64,000 nucleotides of DNA from Protaetiibacter sp. SSC-01 (GCF_014483895.1 NZ_CP059987.1:2356001-2420000); one strand, 5' to 3'; positions 8,642 through 16,854 are shown, counted from the stretch's first letter. Program-made: numbers and translations. The notes: generated from the letters alone by a model not told the origin.

Positions 8642-9367
8642 TCAGTGGCGACCGCCGCCCCAGCCGCCGCCACCGTGCTTGCCGCCGTGGTGGCCACCGC
8701 CGCCCTTGCCGGATCGGTGCCCGTCGCCGTGACGGTCACCGCCTCGATCCGACGTGCCGTCCCACGACGAGCCGGGGCCGTGCTCACCCGACCGGCTCCC
8801 GTCGACCCAGGACTTGTCGCCCCAGGACTTCTCACCCCGGTTCTTGTCGCCGGAGCGCGCGTCGCCCCAGCCCTCGGAACCGTCCCTCGTCCACGTCTTG
8901 CCGTCGCCGCCGACCGCCGGGTCGCCGTCCTGCGCGGCAAGCCACGCGGCGCGCTCCTGCTTGAACGACCCGCAGCGCTTGTCGCTCTTCTTCCGGTCGT
9001 CGATCACGATCGGGTCGGAGGGGTCGACCTCGTCGACCGCGTCGCCGGAGCCCTGATCGCCCGAGCCCTGATCGCCCGTGCCGTCGTCGTCGACGACCGG
9101 CGGGACGACCTCGTCGCTCTCGACCGGGCCATCGGCGGGCGCGTCGTCCGCGGTCGCCTCATCGCTCGGCTCGGCCGAGGGGTCGAGCTTGGGCGAGTCG
9201 GCGAGCCTCTTCGTGTCGCCGTCGACCGTGCTCACGCCCGCCACGTCGATCGAACGACCCGTCTGCTCGGCGACGTCGAGCGCCGACGCGTAGCCGATCC
9301 CACCGACGAGCGCGGTCGCGCCCATCGCACAGCCTGCGGCGAGGGCGAAGATCCCCGTGCGCTTCAT
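8642..9367 (-). CDS. Secreted His/Gly-rich acidic protein, function unknown
   Basis: A protein of 241 aa with an N-terminal signal sequence (KRTGIFALAAGCAMGATALV, cleavage probably after the Ala-rich stretch near 28). A long acidic Asp/Glu/Pro/Ser region follows (about 45-125), with a duplicated GDQGSGDQGSGD, then a Trp/Lys/Asp/Gly-rich segment with repeated KSWGDKSW. The tail (about 206-241) is almost entirely Gly, His and Lys, ending HHGGKHGGGGWGGGRH. The tail could bind Ni, Zn or Cu (inference). GGGAGG precedes the ATG. Regulation by the adjacent two-component system is suggested by position and by 22-bp-spaced repeats upstream. I recognise no family. Confidence 0.8.
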   Translation of the reverse strand: MKRTGIFALAAGCAMGATALVGGIGYASALDVAEQTGRSIDVAGVSTVDGDTKRLADSPKLDPSAEPSDEATADDAPADGPVESDEVVPPVVDDDGTGDQGSGDQGSGDAVDEVDPSDPIVIDDRKKSDKRCGSFKQERAAWLAAQDGDPAVGGDGKTWTRDGSEGWGDARSGDKNRGEKSWGDKSWVDGSRSGEHGPGSSWDGTSDRGGDRHGDGHRSGKGGGGHHGGKHGGGGWGGGRH

Positions 9368-9408
9368 GGTGAAGCCTCCCTTGCGTCGCCCTCAGCCTCG
9401 CTCGCGAG

Positions 9409-9439
9409 CATGAGAGCGCCGAACGGCTTTCATGAGAGC
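9409..9439 (-). promoter_or_regulatory. Direct repeats upstream of the His-rich protein gene
   Basis: CATGAGAGC occurs at 9409-9417 and again at 9431-9439, exactly 22 bp apart (two helical turns). A partial inverted copy, TCATG, follows at 9444-9448. Tandem half-sites in phase with the helix are typical of OmpR-family regulators. The 113-bp gap contains no other visible feature. Confidence 0.5.
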
Positions 9440-9480
9440 TCTGTCATGTGCGGGGGCCGGTCGGGTCGGGGCGGCGGAGG

Positions 9481-10476
9481 TCACACCGAGACCGCGCGCC
9501 GCGAACCCGTCTCGTACTCCTCGAGGTCGCCCGTCTCCCCCGCGCGGGCGGCGCGTCGGCCGACGACCCACTGGTAGACGAGGAAGGCCGCGAGCGCGAC
9601 CGTGCCGATGCCGATCTTGATCGGCCACGGCCAGTCCTGACGGGTCACGAAGCCCTCGATGACGCCCGAGACGAAGAGCGCCACCACGAGCCCCACGACG
9701 ACCGTGAAGAACGCGCGGCCGTCCTGCGCGAGCGCCTGCGCGCGGGTTCGCGCGCCCGGTGCGATCCACGACCAGAAGATCATGAGCCCCGCGGCCGCCG
9801 CGAGGAAGATCGCGTACAGCTCGAGCTGGCCGTGCGGCGAGATGTAGAGGAAGAACTGGTCGAGCCGGTCGTAGTGGTTCATGACGGCCGCCGACACCCC
9901 GAGGCCCTGCGCGTTCTGGAAGATCACGTACGGCACCCAGAGCCCGAGGATGCCGAACATGACGCACTGCGCCGCGATCCACGCGTTGTTCGTCCAGACC
10001 TGCGCCGCGAAGCCCGCCTCCGAGTAGGCGGAGTAGTAGCCGACGAAGTCCTCCTCCGCGTACTGCTGCAGGTCGGAGGGGAGGCCGAGGGCGGCGAACG
10101 CGCGCGCATCCGTCGACAGCCACACGAAGTAGGCGGCCGAGATCGCGACCGTCGCGGCGGCGACCGCGAGCGTCAGCCACCGCACGCGGTAGAGCGCGGC
10201 CGGCAGCTGCACGACGGCGAAGATCGCGAGCGCGTGCAGCGGATTGCGGCGCACCCCCGTGAAGAGCAGGCGCGCCCGCCAGAGGGCGAGCGAGAGGTGC
10301 TCGCCCTGCGCCGAACCGCCGACGGTCGTGCGGATGGTCGCGAGCTGGGCCGCGCCGGTCTGGTAGCGCTCGATGAGCTCGTCGGCCTCGGGTCCCGACG
10401 GGCGCCGGTTGCGGGCCAGCTGGGCGAGCCGCTGCCACTCCGCACCGTGGGCGGCGGCGTAGGCGTCGAGGTCCAT
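9481..10476 (-). CDS. SpoIIM-family (DUF95) membrane protein
   Basis: A protein of 331 aa. The soluble N-terminus begins MDLDAYAAAHGAEWQRLAQL, then about seven hydrophobic segments follow. The stretch LWRARLLFTGVRRNPLHALA is typical of actinobacterial stage II sporulation protein M homologues. Despite the name these occur in non-sporulating bacteria beside moxR, DUF58 and RDD genes, and their role is unknown. The start lies only 8 bp from an alternative start of the divergent RDD gene, and TATCAT is found 8 nt upstream of the ATG, so the transcript is probably almost leaderless. Its C-terminus is short and polar. Confidence 0.9.
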   Translation of the reverse strand: MDLDAYAAAHGAEWQRLAQLARNRRPSGPEADELIERYQTGAAQLATIRTTVGGSAQGEHLSLALWRARLLFTGVRRNPLHALAIFAVVQLPAALYRVRWLTLAVAAATVAISAAYFVWLSTDARAFAALGLPSDLQQYAEEDFVGYYSAYSEAGFAAQVWTNNAWIAAQCVMFGILGLWVPYVIFQNAQGLGVSAAVMNHYDRLDQFFLYISPHGQLELYAIFLAAAAGLMIFWSWIAPGARTRAQALAQDGRAFFTVVVGLVVALFVSGVIEGFVTRQDWPWPIKIGIGTVALAAFLVYQWVVGRRAARAGETGDLEEYETGSRRAVSV

Positions 10477-10493
10477 CTGCTTGAATGATACGC

Positions 10494-11324
10494 ATGGCGG
10501 CGGAGCCCGACGCGGACTGGGTCGACACCCTCTCCGATGACGATGCGCTCCTCACGGGCGAGGCGGTCGCGCTCGACCTGCGCCCCGCCGGATTCGCGCT
10601 CCGCGCGGCGGGCGCGGTCATCGACTTCGCGGCGTCGCTCATCCTCTTCATCGTGCTGATCCTCGCGTTCTTCGTGCCCGCGGGGCAGCTCGGGCTCGAG
10701 GGCGCCTGGGCGACCGTGTTCACGATCACGAGCCTCGTCACGGCCTTCGTCGTCGCGCCGTGCCTCGTCGAGACGCTCACGCGCGGCAAGTCGCTCGGGC
10801 GCCTCGCGGTCGGCGCGCGCATCGTGCGCGATGACGGCGGTGCGGCGGGCTTCCGGCACGCCGCCATCCGCGCCCTCGTCGGCGTGCTCGAGTTCCTGCT
10901 GACGTTCGGCGGCCTCGCGGCGCTCGTCGGCATCCTCTCCCCCCGCTCGAAGCGGCTCGGCGACCACCTCGCGGGCACGTACGCGCAGTACGAGAGGGCG
11001 CCGCGCGTCGCGACGCCAGTGTTCGGGATGCCGATCGAGCTCGCGGGGTGGGCTCAGGTCGCAGACGTGGCACGGATGCCCGACCCCCTCGCGCGACGCA
11101 TCGCGTCGTTCCTCGCCTCGGCGCGCGACTTCGACTCGGTGCGCCGCGGCTACCTGGCGCAGCAGCTCGCACACGAGGCGTCGCAGTACGTCTCGCCGCT
11201 GCCCGCCGTCGAGCCGGAGCTCTTCCTCGCGGGCGTCACGGTCGCGCGGCGCGACCGCGAGGCGCGTGCGCTGCAGCTCGAGGCCGAGCGCCTCGCGCGG
11301 CTCGCGCCCGTACTGCGCGGCTAG
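10494..11324 (+). CDS. RDD-family membrane protein
   Basis: A protein of 276 aa with the RDD domain. It begins with LRPAGFALRAAGAVIDFAAS (Arg and Asp of the RDD signature), then hydrophobic spans, a GKSLGRLAVGARIV motif and RSKRLGDHLAGTYAQYER at the domain end. A cytoplasmic tail of about 110 aa follows, rich in Arg, Glu and Ala. ATG at 10494 is chosen; ATG at 10485 in frame is an alternative and neither has a ribosome-binding site. It is divergent from the SpoIIM gene, its usual partner. The function of the family is unsettled. Confidence 0.9.
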   Translation: MAAEPDADWVDTLSDDDALLTGEAVALDLRPAGFALRAAGAVIDFAASLILFIVLILAFFVPAGQLGLEGAWATVFTITSLVTAFVVAPCLVETLTRGKSLGRLAVGARIVRDDGGAAGFRHAAIRALVGVLEFLLTFGGLAALVGILSPRSKRLGDHLAGTYAQYERAPRVATPVFGMPIELAGWAQVADVARMPDPLARRIASFLASARDFDSVRRGYLAQQLAHEASQYVSPLPAVEPELFLAGVTVARRDREARALQLEAERLARLAPVLRG

Positions 11325-11329
11325 GTGAC

Positions 11330-11489
11330 CGGGGGCTGGTTTCGACACGCGGCTGCGCCGCTACTCAACCAGCGAGTCAGCCCGCTGGTTGAGGAGCCCG
11401 CGGAGTGTCTACCGCTGGTTGAGCAGCCTGCGGAGTGTCTACCGCTGGTCGAGTAGCCCGCGGAGCGGGCGTGTCGAAACCAGCCCCCG
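11330..11489. repeat. 160-bp inverted repeat with internal 30-bp tandem units
   Basis: Outer arms of 21 bp (11330-11350 and 11469-11489) are perfect inverted complements; each carries CTGGTTTCGACACG. Between them lie three 30-bp direct units at 11382-11411, 11412-11441 and 11442-11471, each starting CCGCTGGT(T/C)GAG. Inverted partial copies (CTACTCAACCAGCG) lie near 11361-11375. It fills the gap between the convergent RDD and ahcY genes. Intergenic repeats of this type recur in Microbacteriaceae genomes (from memory). It may act as a terminator or transcription barrier. Confidence 0.85.
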
Positions 11490-11494
11490 ATGAC

Positions 11495-12979
11495 TCAGTA
11501 GCGGTAGTGCTCCACCTTGTAGGGCCCCTCGACAGGCACCCCGATGTAGGCGGCCTGCTCGGGGGTGAGCTCGGTGAGCTCGACGCCGAGCGACGCGAGG
11601 TGCAGGCGCGCGACCTTCTCGTCGAGCACCTTCGGCAGCACGTAGACCTGCGTCTCGTAGGCGGCGCGGTTGACCCACAGCTCGAGCTGGGCGAGCACCT
11701 GGTTCGAGAACGAGTTGCTCATGACGAAGCTCGGGTGGCCCGTCGCGTTGCCGAGGTTCATGAGGCGGCCCTCAGAGAGCACGAGCACGCTGCGGCCGTT
11801 CGGCAGGCGCCACTCGTGCACCTGCGGCTTGATCTCGACCTTCTCGACGCCCGCGAGCGTCTCGAGCCCGGCCATGTCGATCTCGTTGTCGAAGTGGCCG
11901 ACGTTCGCGATGACGGCGAGGTGCTTCATCGCGAGGATGTGGTCGACGGTCACGACGTTCTTGTTGCCCGTGCCCGTGACGACGAAGTCGACCTCGTCGA
12001 TGACCGACTCGAGGCGCGTCACCTGGAAGCCGTCCATCGCGGCCTGGAGGGCGTTGATGGGGTCGATCTCCGACACGATGACGCGCGCGCCCTGGCCGCG
12101 GAGCGCTTCCGCGGCGCCCTTGCCGACGTCGCCGTAGCCGCACACGAAGGCGACCTTCCCGCCCATGAGCACGTCGGTGGCGCGGTTGAGGCCGTCGGGC
12201 AGCGAGTGGCGGATGCCGTACTTGTTGTCGAACTTCGACTTCGTCACGGAGTCGTTGACGTTGATGGCCGGGAAGAGCAGCCGTCCGTCGCGGTGCAGCT
12301 CGTAGAGGCGGTGCACGCCCGTCGTGGTCTCCTCGGTGACGCCCTGGATGTCGGCCGCGATGCGCGTCCAGCGCCGCGGGTCCTCGGCGAGCGAGGCGCG
12401 CAGGGTGTCGAGCACGATCGACCACTCGTGGCTCGCATCCGCAGGGGTCTCAGGCACGGTGCCCGCGAGCTCGAACTCGCGGCCCGAGTGCACGAGCAGG
12501 GTCGCGTCGCCGCCGTCGTCGAGGATGAGGTTGGGGCCGATCCACTCGGCTCCCGCCTCGGCGGCCTCCGCGGTCCAGTCGAAGATGCGGCTCGTCGCCC
12601 ACCAGTACTCCTCGAGCGTCTCGCCCTTCCAGGCGAAGACGGGCACGCCGGCGGGGGCCTCGACGGTGCCCGCGGGGCCGACGACGACGGCCGCGGCAGC
12701 CTCATCCTGCGTCGAGAAGATGTTGCAGCTCGCCCAGCGCACCTGCGCGCCGAGCGCGACGAGGGTCTCGATGAGCACCGCCGTCTGCACGGTCATGTGC
12801 AGGGAGCCGGCGATGCGCGCGCCCTTCAGAGGCTGCGTGGGGCCGTACTCGGCCCGGAGAGCCATGAGGCCCGGCATCTCGTTCTCGGCGAGGCGGATCT
12901 GGTGACGTCCGGCCTCGGCGAGCGACAGGTCGGCGACCTTGTAGGGCGCGACGGCGGTGACGGGGGTGGCGATGCTCAT
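11495..12979 (-). CDS. ahcY: S-adenosylhomocysteinase
   Basis: A cytosolic, NAD-dependent enzyme of 494 aa that reversibly hydrolyses S-adenosylhomocysteine to adenosine and homocysteine, removing the inhibitor left by SAM-dependent methyltransferases. Visible motifs are [16 protein letters not shown] near the N-terminus, [18 protein letters not shown] in the substrate region, the NAD-binding GYGDVGKG at about 281-288, and the C-terminal [11 protein letters not shown], whose Lys-Tyr tail completes the partner subunit's active site. It has the insertion of the long actinobacterial type. ATG at 12979 is chosen because GACAAT stands exactly six bases upstream (leaderless) and homologues start near here. 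No met genes adjoin it. Confidence 0.98.
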   Translation of the reverse strand: MSIATPVTAVAPYKVADLSLAEAGRHQIRLAENEMPGLMALRAEYGPTQPLKGARIAGSLHMTVQTAVLIETLVALGAQVRWASCNIFSTQDEAAAAVVVGPAGTVEAPAGVPVFAWKGETLEEYWWATSRIFDWTAEAAEAGAEWIGPNLILDDGGDATLLVHSGREFELAGTVPETPADASHEWSIVLDTLRASLAEDPRRWTRIAADIQGVTEETTTGVHRLYELHRDGRLLFPAINVNDSVTKSKFDNKYGIRHSLPDGLNRATDVLMGGKVAFVCGYGDVGKGAAEALRGQGARVIVSEIDPINALQAAMDGFQVTRLESVIDEVDFVVTGTGNKNVVTVDHILAMKHLAVIANVGHFDNEIDMAGLETLAGVEKVEIKPQVHEWRLPNGRSVLVLSEGRLMNLGNATGHPSFVMSNSFSNQVLAQLELWVNRAAYETQVYVLPKVLDEKVARLHLASLGVELTELTPEQAAYIGVPVEGPYKVEHYRY

Positions 12980-12991
12980 CCGTCCATTGTC
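12980..12991 (-). promoter_or_regulatory. Leaderless promoter of ahcY
   Basis: On the minus strand GACAAT is followed by six bases (GGACGG) and the ATG. A large hairpin lies further upstream (13008-13065) and would be outside the transcript if this assignment is right. Confidence 0.45.
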
Positions 12992-13007
12992 GCAGGCCCC
13001 GCTGATT

Positions 13008-13065
13008 GTTTCCGTTCCGCGTGTTCGCACCCGTTCCTTCGGGAACAAACGCGCGGAACGGGAAC
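13008..13065. terminator. Long imperfect hairpin between phosphomannomutase and ahcY
   Basis: Eighteen-base arms (13008-13025 and 13048-13065) pair with only two wobble positions. Inside, GTTCC-TTCG-GGAAC (13033-13046) forms a second stem capped by a UUCG tetraloop. It lies 13 bp beyond the phosphomannomutase stop on the minus strand and upstream of the ahcY start, so it is best read as a terminator. Confidence 0.6.
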
Positions 13066-13078
13066 TATGGCGGGGGTT

Positions 13079-14491
13079 TCAGGCGCGGATGAGCGCCAGG
13101 ACCTCGTCGCGGATGGCGGCCATCTGCTCGGGCGTCGCGGCCTCCACGTTGAGACGCAGGAGCGGCTCGGTGTTCGAGGGGCGCACGTTGAACCACCAGA
13201 AGCCCTCGTCGGGCGCGCCCGTGACGGTCAGACCGTCGAGCTCGTCGAACTCGCCGCGGCCCGTGAAGGCCTCGACGATGCGCGTGTAGGCGGCGGCCAC
13301 GTCGGAGACGGTCGAGTTGATCTCGCCCGAGAGCGCGTACGGGTCGAAGGAGGCCGCGAACTGCGAGAGCGGCGCATCCTGCGCACCGAACTCGGCGAGC
13401 AGGTGCATCGCCGCGAGCATGCCGTTGTCGGCGCCCCAGAAGTCGCGGAAGTAGTAGTGCGCCGAGTGCTCTCCGCCGAAGACGGCGCCCGTCTCGCGCA
13501 TCCGGTCCTTGATGAGCGAGTGACCCACGTTCGTGCGCACGGGGATGGCTCCCGCCGCCTCGATCGCCTCGGGCACGTAGCGCGAGGTGATGAGGTTGTG
13601 GATGACGAACACGTCACCCGTCTCCCCCGCCGCGCGCACACGCGCGACCTCGCGCTGGGCGACGATCGCGGCGACGGCGCTCGGCGACACCGGCGCGCCC
13701 GTCTCGTCGACGACGAAGCAGCGGTCGGCGTCGCCGTCGAAGGCGAGGCCCAGGTCGGCGCCGTGCTCCACAACGGCCGCCTGCAGGTCGCGCAGGTTCT
13801 CGGGCTCGAGCGGGTTCGCCTCGTGGTTCGGGAAGGTGCCGTCGAGCTCGAAGTAGAGCGGCACGATCTCGAGCGGCAGCGCCGAGAGGCCGGCCGCGTC
13901 GCCGAGCACGGCGGGCACGGTCATGCCGCCCATGCCGTTGCCGGCATCCACGACGATCTTGAGGGGACGGATGCCGGAGAGGTCGACGAGCGAGCGCAGG
14001 TGCGCCGCGTAGTCGGCGAGCACGTCGCGCGTCGTCACCGAGCCGGGCGTCTCGACCGATGCGACGGAGCCCGCCTCGAGGTACGCCTGGGCGCGGTCGC
14101 GGATGGCGGCGAGCCCCGTCGCGAGCGAGATGCCCTGCGCGCCCGCGCGGCTGAACTTGATGCCGTTGTAGCGGGCCGGGTTGTGGCTCGCCGTGAACAT
14201 CGCGGCGGGAGCGTCGAAGCGGCCGGACGCGAAGTAGGTCTCGTCGGTCGAGCACAGCCCGATGCCCACCACGTCGGCGCCGCGCGCCGACGCGCCACGC
14301 GCGAAAGCGGCGGCGAACTCGGGGCTCGAGTCGCGCATGTCGTGACCGACGACGACCGTCTGCCCCGCCGCGTCGAGCTCGTCGACGAAGCCCGCCGCGA
14401 GCGCCTCCACGACCTCGGAGGTCAGCTCCGTGCCGACGAGTCCGCGCACGTCGTAGGCCTTCACGAAGGGCGAGAGATCGACGCTAGTCAC
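13079..14491 (-). CDS. manB: Phosphomannomutase/phosphoglucomutase
   Basis: A protein of 470 aa of the alpha-D-phosphohexomutase family, interconverting mannose-6-phosphate and mannose-1-phosphate for GDP-mannose synthesis. It carries the phosphoserine loop TASHNP (100-105, Ser102), the metal loop DGDADR, the sugar-binding GGEHSAHYYFRD and the phosphate-binding RPSNTEPLLRLN. All four family landmarks are intact. The GTG start lies 3 bp after the DUF3499 stop, and a TACAGT element 8 nt upstream may give its own short-leader transcript. Together with manA (22,404-23,561) it routes fructose-6-phosphate into mannose sugars. Phosphoglucomutase activity cannot be excluded. Confidence 0.95.
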   Translation of the reverse strand: MTSVDLSPFVKAYDVRGLVGTELTSEVVEALAAGFVDELDAAGQTVVVGHDMRDSSPEFAAAFARGASARGADVVGIGLCSTDETYFASGRFDAPAAMFTASHNPARYNGIKFSRAGAQGISLATGLAAIRDRAQAYLEAGSVASVETPGSVTTRDVLADYAAHLRSLVDLSGIRPLKIVVDAGNGMGGMTVPAVLGDAAGLSALPLEIVPLYFELDGTFPNHEANPLEPENLRDLQAAVVEHGADLGLAFDGDADRCFVVDETGAPVSPSAVAAIVAQREVARVRAAGETGDVFVIHNLITSRYVPEAIEAAGAIPVRTNVGHSLIKDRMRETGAVFGGEHSAHYYFRDFWGADNGMLAAMHLLAEFGAQDAPLSQFAASFDPYALSGEINSTVSDVAAAYTRIVEAFTGRGEFDELDGLTVTGAPDEGFWWFNVRPSNTEPLLRLNVEAATPEQMAAIRDEVLALIRA

Positions 14492-14494
14492 GGA

Positions 14495-14710
14495 CTACGA
14501 CTGTAGTTCACCGACCGTGACGTGCCGCACGACCTGCCAGCCCTGGGGCGCCGAGAGCCGCTCGGCGTGCCCGACGCACAGGTCGTAGCTGTGCGGCTCG
14601 CGACGGATGGCGAGGGGCCCGAGCACGGCCATCGCGTCGGCGTAGTCGTACGTGAGGGTCGCCACGGCATCCCTGCCGCAGGCCACCTTGCTGCACGGTC
14701 GCGCGCTCAT
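14495..14710 (-). CDS. DUF3499 small protein
   Basis: A protein of 71 aa, an actinobacteria-specific family. It opens SARPCSKVACGRDAVATLTY and continues with YADAMAVLGPLA and SYDLCVGHAERLSAPQGWQV. The residues C6, C11, H40, C45 and H48 have the spacing of a small zinc-binding module (inference). ATG at 14710 is taken as start rather than the earlier in-frame codon at 14734, because TAGGCT lies 7 nt upstream and family members begin near this Met. It lies between a divergent metallopeptidase-fold gene and phosphomannomutase, the same order as in mycobacteria. Function is unknown. Confidence 0.9.
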   Translation of the reverse strand: MSARPCSKVACGRDAVATLTYDYADAMAVLGPLAIRREPHSYDLCVGHAERLSAPQGWQVVRHVTVGELQS

Positions 14711-14751
14711 CGAGGCGAGCCTACCGCCGCGCACCGACCTAGACTCGGGAC
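14711..14751. promoter_or_regulatory. Back-to-back leaderless promoters
   Basis: The 41-bp gap between two divergent genes carries TAGACT (14740-14745) six bases before the plus-strand ATG at 14752. On the minus strand TAGGCT lies seven bases before the DUF3499 ATG. No ribosome-binding site is needed for either. Confidence 0.6.
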
Positions 14752-15186
14752 ATGCCTCGTTCCGCGCGTCGCGTCTCCCCGAGGACGGGCTACCGCGACC
14801 GTCACGGGCGCGGTCCCCGCTCCGCGATCACGGGTCCGCATCTGCCGATGCTGCGCACGCGCGTCGACTTCTTCGACGCGTGCGTCGCATCCGCCGTGGA
14901 GTACCTGCGCGCGCTGTGGCCCGACGAGCTCGTGGGCGTGCGCTTCGACATCGGCGCGGTGCCGCCGGGCGAGCCGGGGCCCGACGGCGTCGACCGCTGG
15001 CGCACCGACCCGCGCACGCGCCGAGTCGTGCTCTACCGGGTGCCGATCGAGCGCCTCGCGCAGCTGCACCGCGACGACGACTGGCACCGCCGCTCGTACA
15101 TCGAGAGCTGCGTGTTCCGCGCGGTCGCCGAGCTGCTCGGCAAGGACCCGTGGGACATCGCCCCCGAGCGGTTCCGCCACTTCTGA
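14752..15186 (+). CDS. Metallopeptidase-fold family protein lacking HExxH
   Basis: A protein of 144 aa related to the small zincin-like family found beside whiB2, DUF3499 and manB in actinobacteria. The N-terminal 30 residues are basic and probably disordered. The core runs FFDACVASAVEYLRALWPDE, then VVLYRVPIERLAQLHRDDD and a final helix IESCVFRAVAELLGKDPWD. Where zinc-binding homologues have HExxH, this protein has IESCVFRAVAE, so the zinc ligands are missing and peptidase activity is unlikely. The start is leaderless. It is convergent with the DUF5719 gene, with a 9-bp gap. Its role is unknown despite its conservation. Confidence 0.85.
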   Translation: MPRSARRVSPRTGYRDRHGRGPRSAITGPHLPMLRTRVDFFDACVASAVEYLRALWPDELVGVRFDIGAVPPGEPGPDGVDRWRTDPRTRRVVLYRVPIERLAQLHRDDDWHRRSYIESCVFRAVAELLGKDPWDIAPERFRHF

Positions 15187-15195
15187 GAGCGGCGC

Positions 15196-16854
15196 CTACG
15201 GGCGCACGACGAGCGGCGCATCCGCTGCCCGCGGCGACACCACGGGGTAGGAGGCGATCGCGCCCGACCCCGCGAAGCTCACCGCCGCCGCGACGCCCTC
15301 GCCACCCCGGATGCGGTAGCCGCTGCCCCCGGGAAGGGTCGCGGCGACCGCGCCGATCGCCGGCACCTCGACCGTGAGCTCACCGTCGCCCTCGAGCGAG
15401 ACGAGCTGGAGGGTGTGCGCCTCGCCGTCGACCGAGACGGCCACGAGCACGGGCGAGGCGGCGGAGGCGACCGCGAGAGCGGCATCCTCGCGGAGCTCGG
15501 CGGCGGAGGCGTACCAGGCGAGGTCGGCGTCGCCCGGCACGAGGCGGCCGTCGCCCCGCTGCGTGGGCGCGTCGATCGTGGACGTGCGCACGCCCGCGAC
15601 GACGGGCACGTCGGAGCGGACGGAGACGAGGTAGGAGCCGTCGGCGAGGATCTCCTCGCCGAGCTCGTGCGCGGCCTCGAGCGGCGTGTCGCTGACCTCC
15701 CCGCCCGCGAGGCTCACCTCGAAGGTCGACGGCGACGCGCCGCCCGTCACGGGCGTGAGGCTCACCTCGACGTTGGCGACCTCGTCGCCGGGGTTGCCGA
15801 GGCGGATGATCGAGGCGAGGTCGTCGTAGCCCTCGATGCCGAGCGAGCCGGCCACGGCCGTGGCGTTGTGGATGCGCACGGCCGGGATGACGAGCTCGCG
15901 CGCGGGCGCGGAGCCCGCGGCCACAAGGTCGACGCCGCCCGGGTCGAGCACGCGCGTGACGGAGGTCTGCAGCCACGCGACGACCTGGCCGCCGCGCGCC
16001 TCGACGTGCACCACGGGGGACGCGAGGTCGGGCGCGAAGCCGCTCAGCGGAAGTGCGAGGCGTCCGCCCGCCGGGACGGTGATGCCCGCCATGCCGGGCG
16101 CGCGCACCTGCCCGGACTCGCTCCACAGCTCGAGCGTGACGTCGGCCGCGACGGCGGTGGGGTTGACGAGATGCAGGATGCTCGTGCGCCCGACGGTCGT
16201 ACCGCCGCCGACGAGCCACGCGGAGCTCGTCGGCTCGGCGCACGCCGTCGCCGCGAGGCCGCTGATGCCGCCCTGCCCGCCCGGGTCCTGCCGCTGAGCG
16301 GCCGCGAGCACAGCACTCTCGGAGGCCGGCAGCACGAGGGTCGTCGGCTGTTGCGCGGTCGAGGAGCCGGATGCGTCGCCACCGGCGAGCGCGGATGCCG
16401 CGGGCTCGCCCGGCTCGGCCGCCGTCGTGAGCGTCGGCGTGCCGACGGGGAAGACGCTGCCGGCCTCCCCGCCGCTCTCGTCGCCGAGGCGCAGAAGAGA
16501 GCCGGGGCACACCGTCTGCAGGTCGGCGGGCTCGGGCTCGACGACCGTGCCGAGCGGCTCGACGCCGAAGGTCGTGAGCGGCACGAGCCCGACCGCTGCC
16601 ACGACGGCGGCGGCGGCCGCGAGGCCCACGATCCCGCGCACGATGCGGAGCGACACGACGGTGGCGCGGCGACCGGCGCCGGGCGTGCGCTTGGGGGCAG
16701 GGACGGGGGTCTCCGCGGGCTCCCCCGTCTCCGGGGCGGCGGCCTCGGCCGCGGGGGTCTCGCCCGTCGGCGTCCCGGGCTCCGGCGTCACCGGCTCCGG
16801 CGTCCCGTGCTCCGGCGTCACCGTCTCGGCATCCATGCGCTCGTCGTCAGCCAT
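15196..16854 (-). CDS. DUF5719 membrane-anchored protein
   Basis: A protein of 552 aa. The N-terminal tail (1-65) is very rich in Pro, Glu, Thr and Gly with near-repeats of the type PE-x-GTPEPVTPEPGTP. One membrane span follows at about 75-100. The large extracytoplasmic part, rich in beta-strand, Ala, Val, Ser and Gly, belongs to DUF5719 and contains DLQTVCPGSLLRLGDESGG. ATG at 16854 has GAGGA before it and overlaps the upstream glycosyltransferase by 8 bp, so the pair is translationally coupled. This pairing is recurrent in actinobacteria. A role supporting envelope glycan assembly is an inference. Confidence 0.85.
   Translation of the reverse strand: MADDERMDAETVTPEHGTPEPVTPEPGTPTGETPAAEAAAPETGEPAETPVPAPKRTPGAGRRATVVSLRIVRGIVGLAAAAAVVAAVGLVPLTTFGVEPLGTVVEPEPADLQTVCPGSLLRLGDESGGEAGSVFPVGTPTLTTAAEPGEPAASALAGGDASGSSTAQQPTTLVLPASESAVLAAAQRQDPGGQGGISGLAATACAEPTSSAWLVGGGTTVGRTSILHLVNPTAVAADVTLELWSESGQVRAPGMAGITVPAGGRLALPLSGFAPDLASPVVHVEARGGQVVAWLQTSVTRVLDPGGVDLVAAGSAPARELVIPAVRIHNATAVAGSLGIEGYDDLASIIRLGNPGDEVANVEVSLTPVTGGASPSTFEVSLAGGEVSDTPLEAAHELGEEILADGSYLVSVRSDVPVVAGVRTSTIDAPTQRGDGRLVPGDADLAWYASAAELREDAALAVASAASPVLVAVSVDGEAHTLQLVSLEGDGELTVEVPAIGAVAATLPGGSGYRIRGGEGVAAAVSFAGSGAIASYPVVSPRAADAPLVVRP

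Noticed and set aside
11382-11471. Possible CRISPR array (three 30-bp repeats)
   Set aside because: The units are directly adjacent with no spacers, and no cas gene is nearby.
12980-13078. SAH riboswitch upstream of ahcY
   Set aside because: I see no riboswitch consensus. The likely promoter lies between the hairpin and the ATG, so the hairpin would not be in the ahcY transcript.
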